64,000 nucleotides of DNA from Flavobacterium sharifuzzamanii (GTDB lineage: Bacteria; Bacteroidota; Bacteroidia; Flavobacteriales; Flavobacteriaceae): positions 248,001-312,000 of the forward strand of contig NZ_QJGZ01000038.1 in the NCBI RefSeq assembly GCF_003254585.1. Direction: 5' to 3'. The notes beneath the pieces are model-generated. The model saw nothing but the letters and a program-made list of their open reading frames with translations, did not search any database and was not told where the DNA came from. Made by a program: the position numbers and the translations under genes. The number at the start of each line of letters is the position of its first letter. Within the stretch, counting starts at the first letter, position 1. Of this stretch, positions 1-7,681 are shown in pieces.

Positions 1-429
1 CTTTATTGGCTGTGGAGAAATTTCCCTAACCATAGAACAGAATATTTGAATAAATCTAAAAATTGGATTGGTTTTAACGATTACAATCTTAGAACTCTAT
101 GGCTTTCACTAGCTTTATCTACGACAAATTATAGTAATGATACTGATTCTTTGGCAAATGAACTGATTGCATTTTCTTCGGCAAAATACGAAGCTACAAC
201 ACGACAAAATGCGCTAGAAAAATTGATAGCTTTTAAAATTATTAACGATCAGGTTTTGAGTAATTTAGTTGGTGCTACAACACATCATATGTGGCAGTTT
301 TCAAAATTTGGAAGAGATACGATAAGACTTCTGTTAAAAAATCCTGAAATGCGTGCTTCTTTTAATAGAATTTTACCTAATTTGACACCCGATGAACAGT
401 TTCAATTGAATCGTTTGTTGAAAGAATGA
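1..429 (+). CDS. C-terminal part of M1-family aminopeptidase (cut by window start)
   Basis: The reading frame is open from the first base, so this is the 3' end of a longer gene. The 142 visible residues are helical and polar, with no signal or membrane segment. Phrases such as KNWIGFNDYNLRTLWLSLAL, the stretch ATTHHMWQFSKFGRDTIRLL and the ending DEQFQLNRLLKE resemble the C-terminal helical region of flavobacterial M1 (gluzincin) aminopeptidases as I remember them. The catalytic HExxH domain would lie upstream, outside the window, so the family call cannot be confirmed here. The internal TTG near base 46 is not a real start. Confidence 0.5.
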   Translation, partial: LYWLWRNFPNHRTEYLNKSKNWIGFNDYNLRTLWLSLALSTTNYSNDTDSLANELIAFSSAKYEATTRQNALEKLIAFKIINDQVLSNLVGATTHHMWQFSKFGRDTIRLLLKNPEMRASFNRILPNLTPDEQFQLNRLLKE

Positions 430-510
430 AAAGACGTGAGAGAATTGAAAAATAGAAACAAGAGTCAAGAAAAAAGACTTTAGAATTCTTTGCTCTTGTT
501 TCTTGCTTCT
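430..510. repeat. Intergenic imperfect palindrome (AGAAACAAGAG family)
   Basis: Between the peptidase stop and the patatin gene, AGAAACAAGAG (454-464) pairs exactly with CTCTTGTTTCT (493-503), and weaker complementarity extends outward (TTGAAAAATAG with CTATTTTCAA). It can form a hairpin in the transcript. A possible TTG start for the patatin gene at 490 falls inside it and is therefore unlikely to be used. Confidence 0.6.
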
Positions 511-561
511 ATTTTCAAAATAAAGTATATCCCAAAAAAAACAAAACCTACATTACAATTT

Positions 562-1470
562 ATGAGAGCATTGGTTATTTCAGGTGGTGGCAGTAAAGGC
601 GCATTTGCTGGCGGTGTTGCCCAATATTTGATAGAAGAAAAAAAACACGAATATGACTTGTTTTTAGGGACTTCTACAGGAAGTTTATTGATTCCGCATT
701 TAGCTCTAGGTCATATCAAAAAAATCCATTCTGTTTATACTAACGTAACCATGTCGAGTATTTTTAATATTTGCCCATTTGTGGTGAAAAGCAAGGATGG
801 AGTCGATATTGTAACCATAAATCACTTTAATGTATTACGCCAGTTTTTTAAAGGGAAACGCACTTTTGGAGAAAGTAAAGGACTGAAAAAGTATATTCAG
901 AATAATTTTTCTCTTTCTGATTTTAATAAGCTTAAAAAGCTAAAAACCGATGTAATTGTTACGGTAACCAATTTTACTAAAAACGAATCAGAATATAAAT
1001 CGGTAAAAGACTGTACATACGAGGAATTTTGTGAATGGTCTTGGATATCGAGCAACTATGTTCCTTTTATGAGTCTAGTTGAAAAAAACAACTGCGAATA
1101 TGGCGATGGCGGATTTTCAAGTTTAGTTCCAATTCGTGAAGCAATCAACAGAGGAGCAACAGAAATTGATGTAATTGTGCTTGAAACGGAGGTTAATACA
1201 ACGAAAACAGTAATCGGGAAAAACCCGTTTTCATTAATGATCGATTTGTTTAGAATTGCTTTAGATCAAGTAGAAAAACATGATATTGCTATAGGAAAAC
1301 TTATGGCAAACAATAAGAATGTGAAATTAAATTTATATTATACTCCTATAAAATTAACCGATAATGCTTTGATTTTTAATAAAGAGGTAATGAAAGAATG
1401 GTGGAAGCAAGGTTATGAATATGCTCAGAATAAATCGGAAGTTATGAGCGATAATAAGATATTGATTTAA
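562..1470 (+). CDS. Patatin-like phospholipase
   Basis: Predicted lipid acyl hydrolase of 302 residues using a Ser-Asp dyad. The oxyanion-hole motif GGGSKG is at residues 8-13, the nucleophile elbow GTSTG puts the serine at residue 38, and the DGG motif at 182-184 supplies the aspartate. All family hallmarks are present in order and spacing. I chose the ATG that gives MRALVISGGG because the beta strand leading into the GGG loop begins there; the frame is open upstream, but that part lies in an intergenic palindrome. There is no signal peptide or C-terminal beta barrel, so the protein is probably cytoplasmic. Its substrate cannot be read from the sequence. It converges on the next gene across a palindromic spacer. 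Confidence 0.88.
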   Translation: MRALVISGGGSKGAFAGGVAQYLIEEKKHEYDLFLGTSTGSLLIPHLALGHIKKIHSVYTNVTMSSIFNICPFVVKSKDGVDIVTINHFNVLRQFFKGKRTFGESKGLKKYIQNNFSLSDFNKLKKLKTDVIVTVTNFTKNESEYKSVKDCTYEEFCEWSWISSNYVPFMSLVEKNNCEYGDGGFSSLVPIREAINRGATEIDVIVLETEVNTTKTVIGKNPFSLMIDLFRIALDQVEKHDIAIGKLMANNKNVKLNLYYTPIKLTDNALIFNKEVMKEWWKQGYEYAQNKSEVMSDNKILI

Positions 1471-1479
1471 GATTTTAGA

Positions 1480-1528
1480 TTGCAGATTTTAGATTTTAGA
1501 TTGGATGTTCTAAATCTAAAATCTGCAA
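1480..1528. repeat. Palindrome between convergent genes (AGATTTTAGATT family)
   Basis: Two arms (1480-1500 and 1509-1528) are complementary over 20 positions with a single bulged base, with a loop of about 8 bases. It sits between the convergent stops of the patatin and DUF7935-like genes and may serve as a bidirectional terminator, although no clean T-run follows. The same vocabulary (TCTAAAATCT repeats) recurs in the hisH-hisA and hisF-hisIE spacers. Confidence 0.75.
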
Positions 1529-1534
1529 TAATAT

Positions 1535-2059
1535 TTAATACCAAAGCTCAGCAACTTCACTTTTAATGAAACTCAAAGCGGCATTACTTGGAGATTGTTT
1601 TTCTAATAAATCATTTAAGATTACTTCACGAAGTTTATCAGCATTTTCCACTTTATCGCTCATAGCAGCTTTACGAATCATTTGGATTGTTGCATTTTTT
1701 GCAGTGGTAATGATCGTCCAACATTCTTCAGACATATAAATCTGCTGTGTCAGATTATGTTCAAATTCCTGCTCGATTAGGTCAATTAAGTAATTTTCGT
1801 AATCATTTTTGTTTTGCGAAATAGGAGCAACTCTAATTAACAATTTGGTCAAATTAATACGTTCTAAGAACAAAGTCATACGCTCGCATGCTTGTAAACG
1901 TACAGGAAGAGATTCTTTGTGTGCTTGTTTATTTAGTAAAAAAGCACGCTTTCTGTCATTGTTCTTAATGTGTAGCTCAAAGAAACGATATGCTACAACT
2001 CCTGTAACTAAGGCTGGTAAAGTATAACTCGCAAGTTCTATTATTTTGTTGAAATCCAT
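1535..2059 (-). CDS. DUF7935-like membrane-anchored protein of unknown function
   Basis: Protein of 174 residues with one N-terminal hydrophobic segment (about residues 10-27, LASYTLPALVTGVVAY) followed by a charged helical domain containing LQACERMTLFLERINLTKLL and FEHNLTQQIYMSEECWTI. I recognise this as a conserved flavobacterial family, probably DUF7935, of unknown function. The start at MDFNKIIE is preferred because the upstream extension (MFIQINLK...) is low-complexity and lies in the AT-rich spacer. It is probably anchored in the inner membrane with the soluble part in the cytoplasm. Confidence 0.72.
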   Translation of the reverse strand: MDFNKIIELASYTLPALVTGVVAYRFFELHIKNNDRKRAFLLNKQAHKESLPVRLQACERMTLFLERINLTKLLIRVAPISQNKNDYENYLIDLIEQEFEHNLTQQIYMSEECWTIITTAKNATIQMIRKAAMSDKVENADKLREVILNDLLEKQSPSNAALSFIKSEVAELWY

Positions 2060-2173
2060 TGGAATAATTTTTAAGCAAAAATATACTTTTTGATGAGAAA
2101 TCAACTTTAAATTTATTTGAATAAACAAATAAGAATATTACTTAAAGCCGAGTTTAAGAGGTATATTGGAAAG

Positions 2174-2506
2174 TTAATTTAAGAAATTCTTAATTTCATC
2201 TGAAGGTATGGTTACACAAATTTCCCAGAATTCAGTATCGCTACCAACAAGAATTATTATTCCTTCTTCTTCTAATGACCACCAAGTGGGTTTTTCAAGA
2301 CATGAACCAAATTGTATTGATGTGTGATCATCCCATTTAGCTTCACGTATTTTTTCAAGTACATTGAAATCACATAATTTGCAATGTATTGTAAGGCACC
2401 ATTCTCTTCCTTTTACTAAGTTCAAGATAACATCTGAATCTGAAGTAGGAACTTCATCGCTGTCAAAAGGTGATGATAGATGTGCAATTGCTTGAATTGA
2501 TTTCAT
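2174..2506 (-). CDS. Small acidic hypothetical protein
   Basis: Protein of 110 residues, acidic, rich in Trp (WCLTIHC, AKWDD, PTWWSLEEEG, EFWEICV), with no signal peptide or membrane segment. I do not recognise the family. Its size, acidity and tryptophan content resemble immunity proteins, but no toxin gene lies beside it, so this is only a resemblance. It is preceded by a 235-base AT-rich spacer shared with the divergent TauE/SafE gene. Confidence 0.6.
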   Translation of the reverse strand: MKSIQAIAHLSSPFDSDEVPTSDSDVILNLVKGREWCLTIHCKLCDFNVLEKIREAKWDDHTSIQFGSCLEKPTWWSLEEEGIIILVGSDTEFWEICVTIPSDEIKNFLN

Positions 2507-2697
2507 AATTTTTCTAAAGTTATTTTTTGATGATTAATGGCGATCTAAAATCATAATCAATTTAGGATTAGCGAATGTTTAATAAAATCGATTTTTTATT
2601 CTTTTTATTATATAAATATAAAATTAAGGTCAATTTAAAAACGATTTTTTATAAAAATTCGTTTTTAAATTTATGGTAATAAACAAAAAGGAAGCTG

Positions 2698-2705
2698 TAT
2701 TTTTG
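2698..2705 (+). promoter_or_regulatory. Candidate -7 box for the TauE/SafE gene
   Basis: TATTTTTG matches the Bacteroidota -7 consensus TAnnTTTG and lies 37 bases before the ATG of the exporter. I see no convincing -33 TTTG at the right distance, so this is tentative. Confidence 0.35.
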
Positions 2706-2741
2706 CAACTTGTTTTTTACTGAGACCGAAATATATTCTTA

Positions 2742-3509
2742 ATGGATTCATACATAATACTTTTTCTTTGTTTAGCGGCTTTTGCTGCTGGTTTTATTGA
2801 TGCAATTGTTGGTGGCGGCGGATTAATCCAAACACCAATGGGATTAATTTTATTGCCAAATCTTCCAGTTTCGACGGTAGTTGGAACATTGAAAATTCCA
2901 GCTTTTAGCGGAACCGCTTTTGCTGCTTTTCAATACTTAAAGAAAGTAGTAATTCAATGGAAACTCTTAATTATTATGATGTGTCTGGCGGTTCCGTCAG
3001 CATTTCTTGGTTCAACAATTTTGACGCTTGTAAGCAATGATTTTATGAAACCACTTTTATTGGTGGTTTTATCTTTACTGTTTGTATATACTTATGCTAA
3101 GAAAAATTTCGGACAGCATGTTGCAAAAGATCATTCTGCTGCAACACAAATTATGTATGCCGTGGTCATTAGTATAATTGTTGGATTCTATGATGGATTT
3201 ATCGGTCCAGGAACAGGGAGTTTCTTTGTAGTTGCTTTTATTGCGCTTTTAGGTTTTGATTTTCTTCACGCTTCCGCGAATGCTAAAATGGTAAATCTGG
3301 CAACCAATTTTGGTTCGATTTGTTTGTTTATGATAAAAGGAAAAATCATTTGGGCAATTGCTATTCCAATGGCTGTTAGCAACGGACTTGGAGGTTGGTT
3401 TGGTGCAAAACTAGCAATCAATAAAGGCAACGGATTTATTAGAATTTTCTTTTTAATTGTGGTTGTCGGAACACTGATTCGATTTGCTTATGATGTGTTT
3501 TTTAAGTAA
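2742..3509 (+). CDS. TauE/SafE-family sulfite/organosulfur exporter
   Basis: Integral inner-membrane protein of 255 residues with about eight hydrophobic segments in two homologous halves. The first half carries the glycine-rich motif GFIDAIVGGGGLIQTP and the second GFYDGFIGPGTGSFF, the signature repeats of the TauE/SafE (DUF81) family. Characterised members export sulfite, sulfoacetate or related anions; the substrate here is not evident. It stands alone, starting from an ATG after an AT-rich spacer. A second putative sulfur-anion exporter (YeiH type) is encoded near 46.8 kb. Confidence 0.88.
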   Translation: MDSYIILFLCLAAFAAGFIDAIVGGGGLIQTPMGLILLPNLPVSTVVGTLKIPAFSGTAFAAFQYLKKVVIQWKLLIIMMCLAVPSAFLGSTILTLVSNDFMKPLLLVVLSLLFVYTYAKKNFGQHVAKDHSAATQIMYAVVISIIVGFYDGFIGPGTGSFFVVAFIALLGFDFLHASANAKMVNLATNFGSICLFMIKGKIIWAIAIPMAVSNGLGGWFGAKLAINKGNGFIRIFFLIVVVGTLIRFAYDVFFK

Positions 3510-3576
3510 GTGACTAAGGTTCTGAGATACTGAGCTTCTAAGTTTTCCTTTTTTGAAATTATAGTTAAAATTATCT

Positions 3577-3603
3577 TTTGCAATTATAAAATGATTATTT
3601 TTG
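3577..3603 (+). promoter_or_regulatory. Candidate promoter of the antitoxin-like gene
   Basis: TTTG (3577-3580) and TATTTTTG (3596-3603) resemble the -33 and -7 elements of Bacteroidota promoters. The 15-base gap is shorter than usual. The -7 box lies 31 bases before the ATG of the antitoxin-like gene. Confidence 0.4.
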
Positions 3604-3634
3604 TATCATATTTTGATAATTTAATTTGCGTAAA

Positions 3635-3934
3635 ATGATAGAAATAGTTGAGAATTATGAAAATTACATTAATTCATTGCCTGAATTAATTGATAAATCT
3701 TATTATAAGACAGAGTTTTTTATTCAAAAACTAGGCTTAAAACATGCTACTTATTACAGAAAATTAAAGTCGAATAGTTTTACACATCAGGAAGTGAAGT
3801 TGATTACTTCTTTACTATTTCCTGAAGAAATTTTAATGCAGGAATTACAAAAAAGTCAAGAAGATATTAAGGCAGGAAGGACAGTAGACTTTGAAGATTT
3901 TAAGCAAAAATTAAGAGCTAAGTATATTATCTAA
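3635..3934 (+). CDS. Antitoxin-like DNA-binding protein, partner of the convergent RelE/ParE toxin
   Basis: Protein of 99 residues from the ATG. The middle (FFIQKLGLKHATYYRKLKS) reads as a helix-turn-helix, and the C-terminal tail QEDIKAGRTVDFEDFKQKLR is typical of antitoxins that wrap around RelE/ParE toxins. I assign it as the antitoxin of the opposite-strand toxin because the two genes overlap tail-to-tail by 24 bases and nothing else nearby could be the partner. A conventional arrangement would put the antitoxin first on the same strand. A TTG three codons upstream is less likely as the start than the ATG used here. Confidence 0.6.
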   Translation: MIEIVENYENYINSLPELIDKSYYKTEFFIQKLGLKHATYYRKLKSNSFTHQEVKLITSLLFPEEILMQELQKSQEDIKAGRTVDFEDFKQKLRAKYII

Positions 3935-4198
3935 TTCTAGAGGGTTTCTTTTATTATCCCAGAATAAAACAATGTAGATGATTTGTTTTTCTATTTGATA
4001 AAATAAAAATACTTGATTGGATATGGGGAACTTTCTATAAGATGTTTTTTTATACTTAGAGCCAATAAAATTATTTTGAACAATTATCTCTATAGTCGAG
4101 ATGGTTTGATTTGAAAATTTAGTCGCTTTGAGATTACTATATCTACTTATGATTTGTAAAAATGTCTTTTCGGCGTTTTCTGTTAATTTTACTTTCAT
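3911..4198 (-). CDS. RelE/ParE-family toxin
   Basis: Protein of 95 residues with the compact ParE/RelE layout: an N-terminal helical pair (KLTENAEKTFLQIISRYS) and a C-terminal beta sheet ending in QIIYIVLFWDNKRNPLEL, which matches the family's closing strand-plus-(D/N)xRxNP motif. RelE members cut ribosome-bound mRNA and ParE members poison gyrase; sequence alone does not decide between them. Its 3' end overlaps the antitoxin-like gene on the opposite strand by 24 bases, so full-length transcripts of the two genes would be complementary at their ends. Confidence 0.75.
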   Translation of the reverse strand: MKVKLTENAEKTFLQIISRYSNLKATKFSNQTISTIEIIVQNNFIGSKYKKTSYRKFPISNQVFLFYQIEKQIIYIVLFWDNKRNPLELDNILSS

Positions 4199-4217
4199 TT
4201 GCTTTTTTATAAGTTTA

Positions 4218-4251
4218 CAAATATAAATTATTTTAAAGAATTTTCTTTCAA
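4218..4251 (-). promoter_or_regulatory. Candidate promoter of the RelE/ParE toxin gene
   Basis: On the minus strand, TATATTTG (4225-4218) is a perfect TAnnTTTG -7 box, with a TTG (4251-4249) 23 bases upstream. It lies 19 bases before the toxin ATG. If real, the toxin has its own promoter, independent of the antitoxin-like gene. Confidence 0.45.
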
Positions 4252-4278
4252 TTTAACTTGATCCAATTATTTAAATTT

Positions 4279-4339
4279 AGCCCCGATTGAGGCGGTATCC
4301 TCGCAGCGGAGCGGAGAGATATAGCCGAAAGCGGGAAAC
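4279..4339. repeat. GC-rich intergenic repeat (TAGCCCCGATTG...GCGGGAAA type)
   Basis: A roughly 60-base GC-rich island in an AT-rich spacer. It begins AGCCCCGATTGAGGCGGTAT and ends ATAGCCGAAAGCGGGAAA. CCCG (4282-4285) can pair with CGGG (4332-4335), and GGC/TATC with GATA/GCC further in, giving a long interrupted hairpin. I recognise this style of element (AGCCC...GATAGCGGGAA) from intergenic regions of many Flavobacteriaceae genomes. Its function is unknown. Confidence 0.6.
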
Positions 4340-4377
4340 CATGTTTAATAAAATGCCAATTGTTTGGCTTCAAAAAA

Positions 4378-4412
4378 AACTTAGAACCTTAGCGTCTCAG
4401 TATCTTAGGAAC
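4378..4412. repeat. Short repeat of the CTTAGAACCTTAG/CTCAGTATCTTAG family
   Basis: The segment reads ACTTAGAACCTTAGCG then TCTCAGTATCTTAGGAAC. Near-identical wording occurs upstream of the gene at 29032 (CATCTTAGAACCTCAGTATC) and a degraded version follows the TauE gene at 3510-3545. It is an intergenic repeat of this genome placed just before the helicase promoter region. Confidence 0.5.
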
Positions 4413-4456
4413 TTTCTCTTTAAATTCTTATTTTTGCCTAAAAGGAGATAAATTAC

Positions 4457-6793
4457 ATGCAGAAATATATTGACCAGCTCAACGAAGCGCAGAGAGCGCC
4501 TGTTTTACAAAAAGACGGGCCAATGATTATTATTGCTGGTGCAGGTTCGGGAAAAACCCGTGTTTTAACGATTAGAATTGCTTATTTGATGCATCAGGGA
4601 ATTGATGCATTTAATATTTTGTCGCTGACTTTTACTAATAAAGCGGCAAGAGAAATGAAGCATAGAATTTCGGATATTGTGGGAGCCTCTGAAGCTAAGA
4701 ATCTTTGGATGGGAACTTTTCACTCGATATTTGCTCGTATTCTTCGTGCAGAATCGGAACTTTTAGGATATCCTTCCAATTTTACTATTTACGATTCTCA
4801 GGATTCGGCGCGTCTAATTTCTTCGATTATCAAAGAAATGCAGCTGGACCGTGATATTTATAAACCCAAACAGGTTTTAGGACGTATATCAAGTTATAAG
4901 AATAGCTTGATTACGGTAAAAGCGTATTTTAATAATCCTGAATTGCAGGAGGCCGATGCAATGGCCAAAAAGCCTAGATTAGGAGAGATCTATCAGCAAT
5001 ATGTGGAGCGCTGTTTTAAAGCCGGTGCAATGGATTTTGATGATTTATTATTGAAAACCAACGAATTATTGACTCGTTTTCCAGAGGTTTTGGCGAAATA
5101 TCAAAACCGTTTCCGCTACATTCTGGTTGATGAGTACCAGGATACGAACCATTCTCAGTATTTGATTGTTAGGGCTTTGTCTGATAAATTTCAGAATATT
5201 TGTGTGGTTGGTGATGATGCGCAGAGTATTTATGCTTTCCGTGGAGCGAATATCAATAACATTTTGAATTTCCAGAAAGATTATGAAGGGGTAGTAATGT
5301 ATCGTTTAGAGCAGAATTACCGCTCGACACGAAACATTGTAGAGGCGGCAAATACGGTTATGGAGCATAATAAAACCAAGCTGGATAAAGTAGTTTGGAC
5401 GGCCAATGAGTTTGGTCCGAGAATAAAAGTGCACCGAAGTTTGACCGATGCTGAAGAAGGTCGTTTTGTAGCGAGTACTATTTTTGAACAGAAAATGCAG
5501 AATCAGCTTCATAATGGGGCTTTTGCGATTTTATATAGAACCAATGCGCAGTCGCGTGCTATGGAGGACGCGTTGAGAAAACGCGATATTCCGTATAGAA
5601 TTTATGGCGGATTGTCATTCTATCAGCGTAAAGAGATTAAAGATGTTTTATGTTATTTACGTTTGGTTCTGAATCCAAAAGATGAAGAAGCTTTGATTCG
5701 TGTGATTAATTATCCAGCTCGTGGAATTGGAGATACAACAGTTGAAAAACTTACTATTGCGGCAAATCATTACAAACGTTCGATTTGGGAAGTAATGGTG
5801 AATATCGATAAAATCGATTTGAAGCTGAATGCTGGTACAAAAAATAAGCTGAAAGATTTTGTGACAATGATTCAGAGTTTTCAGGTTATTGATCAAAATC
5901 AGGACGCTTTCTATTTGACAGATCACGTTGCAAAGAAAACTGGTTTGGTTCAGGAATTAAAGAAAGATGCGACTCCTGAGGGAATGGCAAAAATTCAGAA
6001 TATCGAAGAGCTTTTAAACGGTATTAAAGATTTTACTGAAGGACAGAGAGAAATTGACGGAGCAAGAGGTGCGCTTTCTGAATTTATGGAAGATGTGGCT
6101 TTAGCAACAGATTTGGATAAAGATACAAATGATGAGGATCGTGTTGCTTTGATGACGATTCACTTAGCAAAAGGATTAGAGTTTCCGCATGTATTTGTGG
6201 TGGGTATGGAAGAAGATTTATTTCCGAGTGCTATGAGTATGAGTACCAGAAGCGAGTTAGAAGAAGAACGTCGACTGTTTTATGTGGCATTGACTCGTGC
6301 AGAACATCAGGCTTATTTGACTTATGCTCAGTCTCGTTACCGTTGGGGAAAACTGACAGACAGTGAACCATCTCGTTTTATTGAAGAAATTGAAGATCAG
6401 TATTTAGAATATTTAACGCCTGCAGAGACCAATTATCGTTATAAATCTCCAATTGATGGTGATATTTTTGGCGACATCGATAAATCAAAATTAAGATTAA
6501 ACAAACCTGTTGGAGGAACTCCTCCAAAGCATATTACAGACAATAGTCCAAAGCCTGATTTGAATATCAGAAAACTTAAACCAGTTTCTGGAAATGCGCC
6601 AAGTAATGGAAATTCGAATTTATTTGACAGTAAACTGACTGTTGGAAATGTCGTGATGCATGAACGTTTTGGAAAAGGAGAAGTGATTAATCTTGAAGGT
6701 GTTGGAGCAGACAGAAAAGCAGAAATTAAATTTGAAGTGGGCGGAATCAAGAAATTGTTGTTAAGATTTGCTAAATTAGATGTCGTAGGATAA
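4457..6793 (+). CDS. uvrD: UvrD/PcrA/Rep-type ATP-dependent DNA helicase
   Basis: Superfamily 1A 3'-5' DNA helicase of 778 residues, the usual family length, acting in repair and replication-fork rescue. Motif I is AGAGSGKT at residues 27-34; LTFTNKAAREMKHR (Ia), DEYQDTN (II), GDDAQSIYAFRGA (III), QNYRST (IV), TIHLAKGLEFPHVFV (V) and EERRLFYVALTRA (VI) follow in order. The C-terminal 45 residues (VMHERFGKGEVINLEG...) are the PcrA/UvrD Tudor-like tail. The start ATG has a clear AAAGGAG nine bases upstream, a strong Shine-Dalgarno by Bacteroidota standards, and a TATTTTTG -7 box at 4429-4436. It could equally be named pcrA. Confidence 0.95.
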   Translation: MQKYIDQLNEAQRAPVLQKDGPMIIIAGAGSGKTRVLTIRIAYLMHQGIDAFNILSLTFTNKAAREMKHRISDIVGASEAKNLWMGTFHSIFARILRAESELLGYPSNFTIYDSQDSARLISSIIKEMQLDRDIYKPKQVLGRISSYKNSLITVKAYFNNPELQEADAMAKKPRLGEIYQQYVERCFKAGAMDFDDLLLKTNELLTRFPEVLAKYQNRFRYILVDEYQDTNHSQYLIVRALSDKFQNICVVGDDAQSIYAFRGANINNILNFQKDYEGVVMYRLEQNYRSTRNIVEAANTVMEHNKTKLDKVVWTANEFGPRIKVHRSLTDAEEGRFVASTIFEQKMQNQLHNGAFAILYRTNAQSRAMEDALRKRDIPYRIYGGLSFYQRKEIKDVLCYLRLVLNPKDEEALIRVINYPARGIGDTTVEKLTIAANHYKRSIWEVMVNIDKIDLKLNAGTKNKLKDFVTMIQSFQVIDQNQDAFYLTDHVAKKTGLVQELKKDATPEGMAKIQNIEELLNGIKDFTEGQREIDGARGALSEFMEDVALATDLDKDTNDEDRVALMTIHLAKGLEFPHVFVVGMEEDLFPSAMSMSTRSELEEERRLFYVALTRAEHQAYLTYAQSRYRWGKLTDSEPSRFIEEIEDQYLEYLTPAETNYRYKSPIDGDIFGDIDKSKLRLNKPVGGTPPKHITDNSPKPDLNIRKLKPVSGNAPSNGNSNLFDSKLTVGNVVMHERFGKGEVINLEGVGADRKAEIKFEVGGIKKLLLRFAKLDVVG

Positions 6794-6800
6794 AAAATGT

Positions 6801-6864
6801 GTTTCAAGTTTCAGGTTTCACGTTATAAGAAGCAACCTGAAACTTGAAGCTTGAAACTTGAAAC
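6801..6864. repeat. Intergenic palindrome of the GTTTCAAG/CTTGAAAC family
   Basis: CAAGTTTCAGGTT (from 6805) is exactly complementary to AACCTGAAACTTG (from 6834). Further copies of TTGAAAC follow, ending just before the ATG region of the next gene. It is a close relative of elements at 10072-10128, 45800-45836 and 59553-59602. Confidence 0.75.
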
Positions 6865-6882
6865 AAAATAAACTAAAAAACC

Positions 6883-7503
6883 ATGGCAGAATTTATAAAA
6901 ATATACCCAGATAGACCTAGTGAAGCTGCAATTGCAAAAGTTGTAAAAGTGCTTCAGAATGGTGGTTTGGTAATTTATCCGACTGATACTGTTTATGGTT
7001 TAGGTTGTGATATTACCAATTCGCGTGCATTAGAAAAAATTGCTAGAATAAAGGGAGTAAAATTAGAGAAAGCCAATTTTTCTTTTATCTGCCACGATTT
7101 GAGTAATTTATCAGACTATGTGCGCCAGATTGATACATCAACTTTTAAGATATTAAAGAGAGCTCTTCCAGGGCCTTATACCTTTATTTTACCTGGAAAC
7201 AGTAGTTTGCCAAAAGAGTTTAAAAAGAAAACTACTGTTGGTATCCGTGTTCCAGATAATAATATTATTTTAGAAATTGTTCGTCAGTTAGGAAATCCTG
7301 TAGTTTCGACTTCTATTCGTGACGAAGATGATGTAATAGAATACACTACAGATCCAGAATTGATTTTTGAAAAATGGCAGCATCTTGTCGATATGGTAAT
7401 AGATGGTGGCTATGGAGATAATGTGGGGTCAACAATTATAGATCTTTCTGAGCATGAGCCAATTATAGTAAGAGAAGGTAAGGGCGATATTGATATTTTG
7501 TAA
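6883..7503 (+). CDS. YrdC/Sua5-fold protein, YciO-like (threonylcarbamoyl-AMP synthase family)
   Basis: A 206-residue single YrdC domain. PTDTVYGLGCD (about residues 33-43), the PGPYTFIL segment, the VGIRVPDN motif and the STSIR strand are family hallmarks. Family enzymes make threonylcarbamoyl-AMP from threonine, bicarbonate and ATP for the t6A tRNA modification. The length, the opening EFIKIYPDRPSE and the ending PIIVREGKGDIDIL look closer to E. coli YciO than to TsaC, and YciO's role in t6A is uncertain. TsaE, another t6A factor, is encoded at 19.3 kb. The gene runs alone into a strong terminator. Confidence 0.85.
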   Translation: MAEFIKIYPDRPSEAAIAKVVKVLQNGGLVIYPTDTVYGLGCDITNSRALEKIARIKGVKLEKANFSFICHDLSNLSDYVRQIDTSTFKILKRALPGPYTFILPGNSSLPKEFKKKTTVGIRVPDNNIILEIVRQLGNPVVSTSIRDEDDVIEYTTDPELIFEKWQHLVDMVIDGGYGDNVGSTIIDLSEHEPIIVREGKGDIDIL

Positions 7504-7627
7504 AAAAATACACTAAAAGCGTAAAATGCAAAAAATAATGAGTAACTTTATTATGTTAAAATTTAGTTAGTTACTTAAAAATAATGTTATTCTTAATTTG
7601 TGTTAAAAAAAATAAGAATACAAAAGC

Positions 7628-7655
7628 AAAAAGCAGGTCAAACGACCTGCTTTTT
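7628..7655. terminator. Bidirectional intrinsic terminator
   Basis: A perfect 12-bp stem (AAAAAGCAGGTC / GACCTGCTTTTT) with a 4-base loop AAAC. It has A and T runs on both sides and lies between the convergent YciO-like and OmpA-family genes. Confidence 0.9.
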
Positions 7656-7681
7656 CTGTTTTTATAGTATGAAAACAAGAA

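Noticed and set aside
490..561. TTG start extending the patatin protein by 24 residues
   Set aside because: The extension lies in an intergenic palindrome, and the domain begins right at the downstream ATG.
1809..2027. Plus-strand ORF opposite the DUF7935-like gene
   Set aside because: Shadow frame of a well-supported gene, with no family resemblance.
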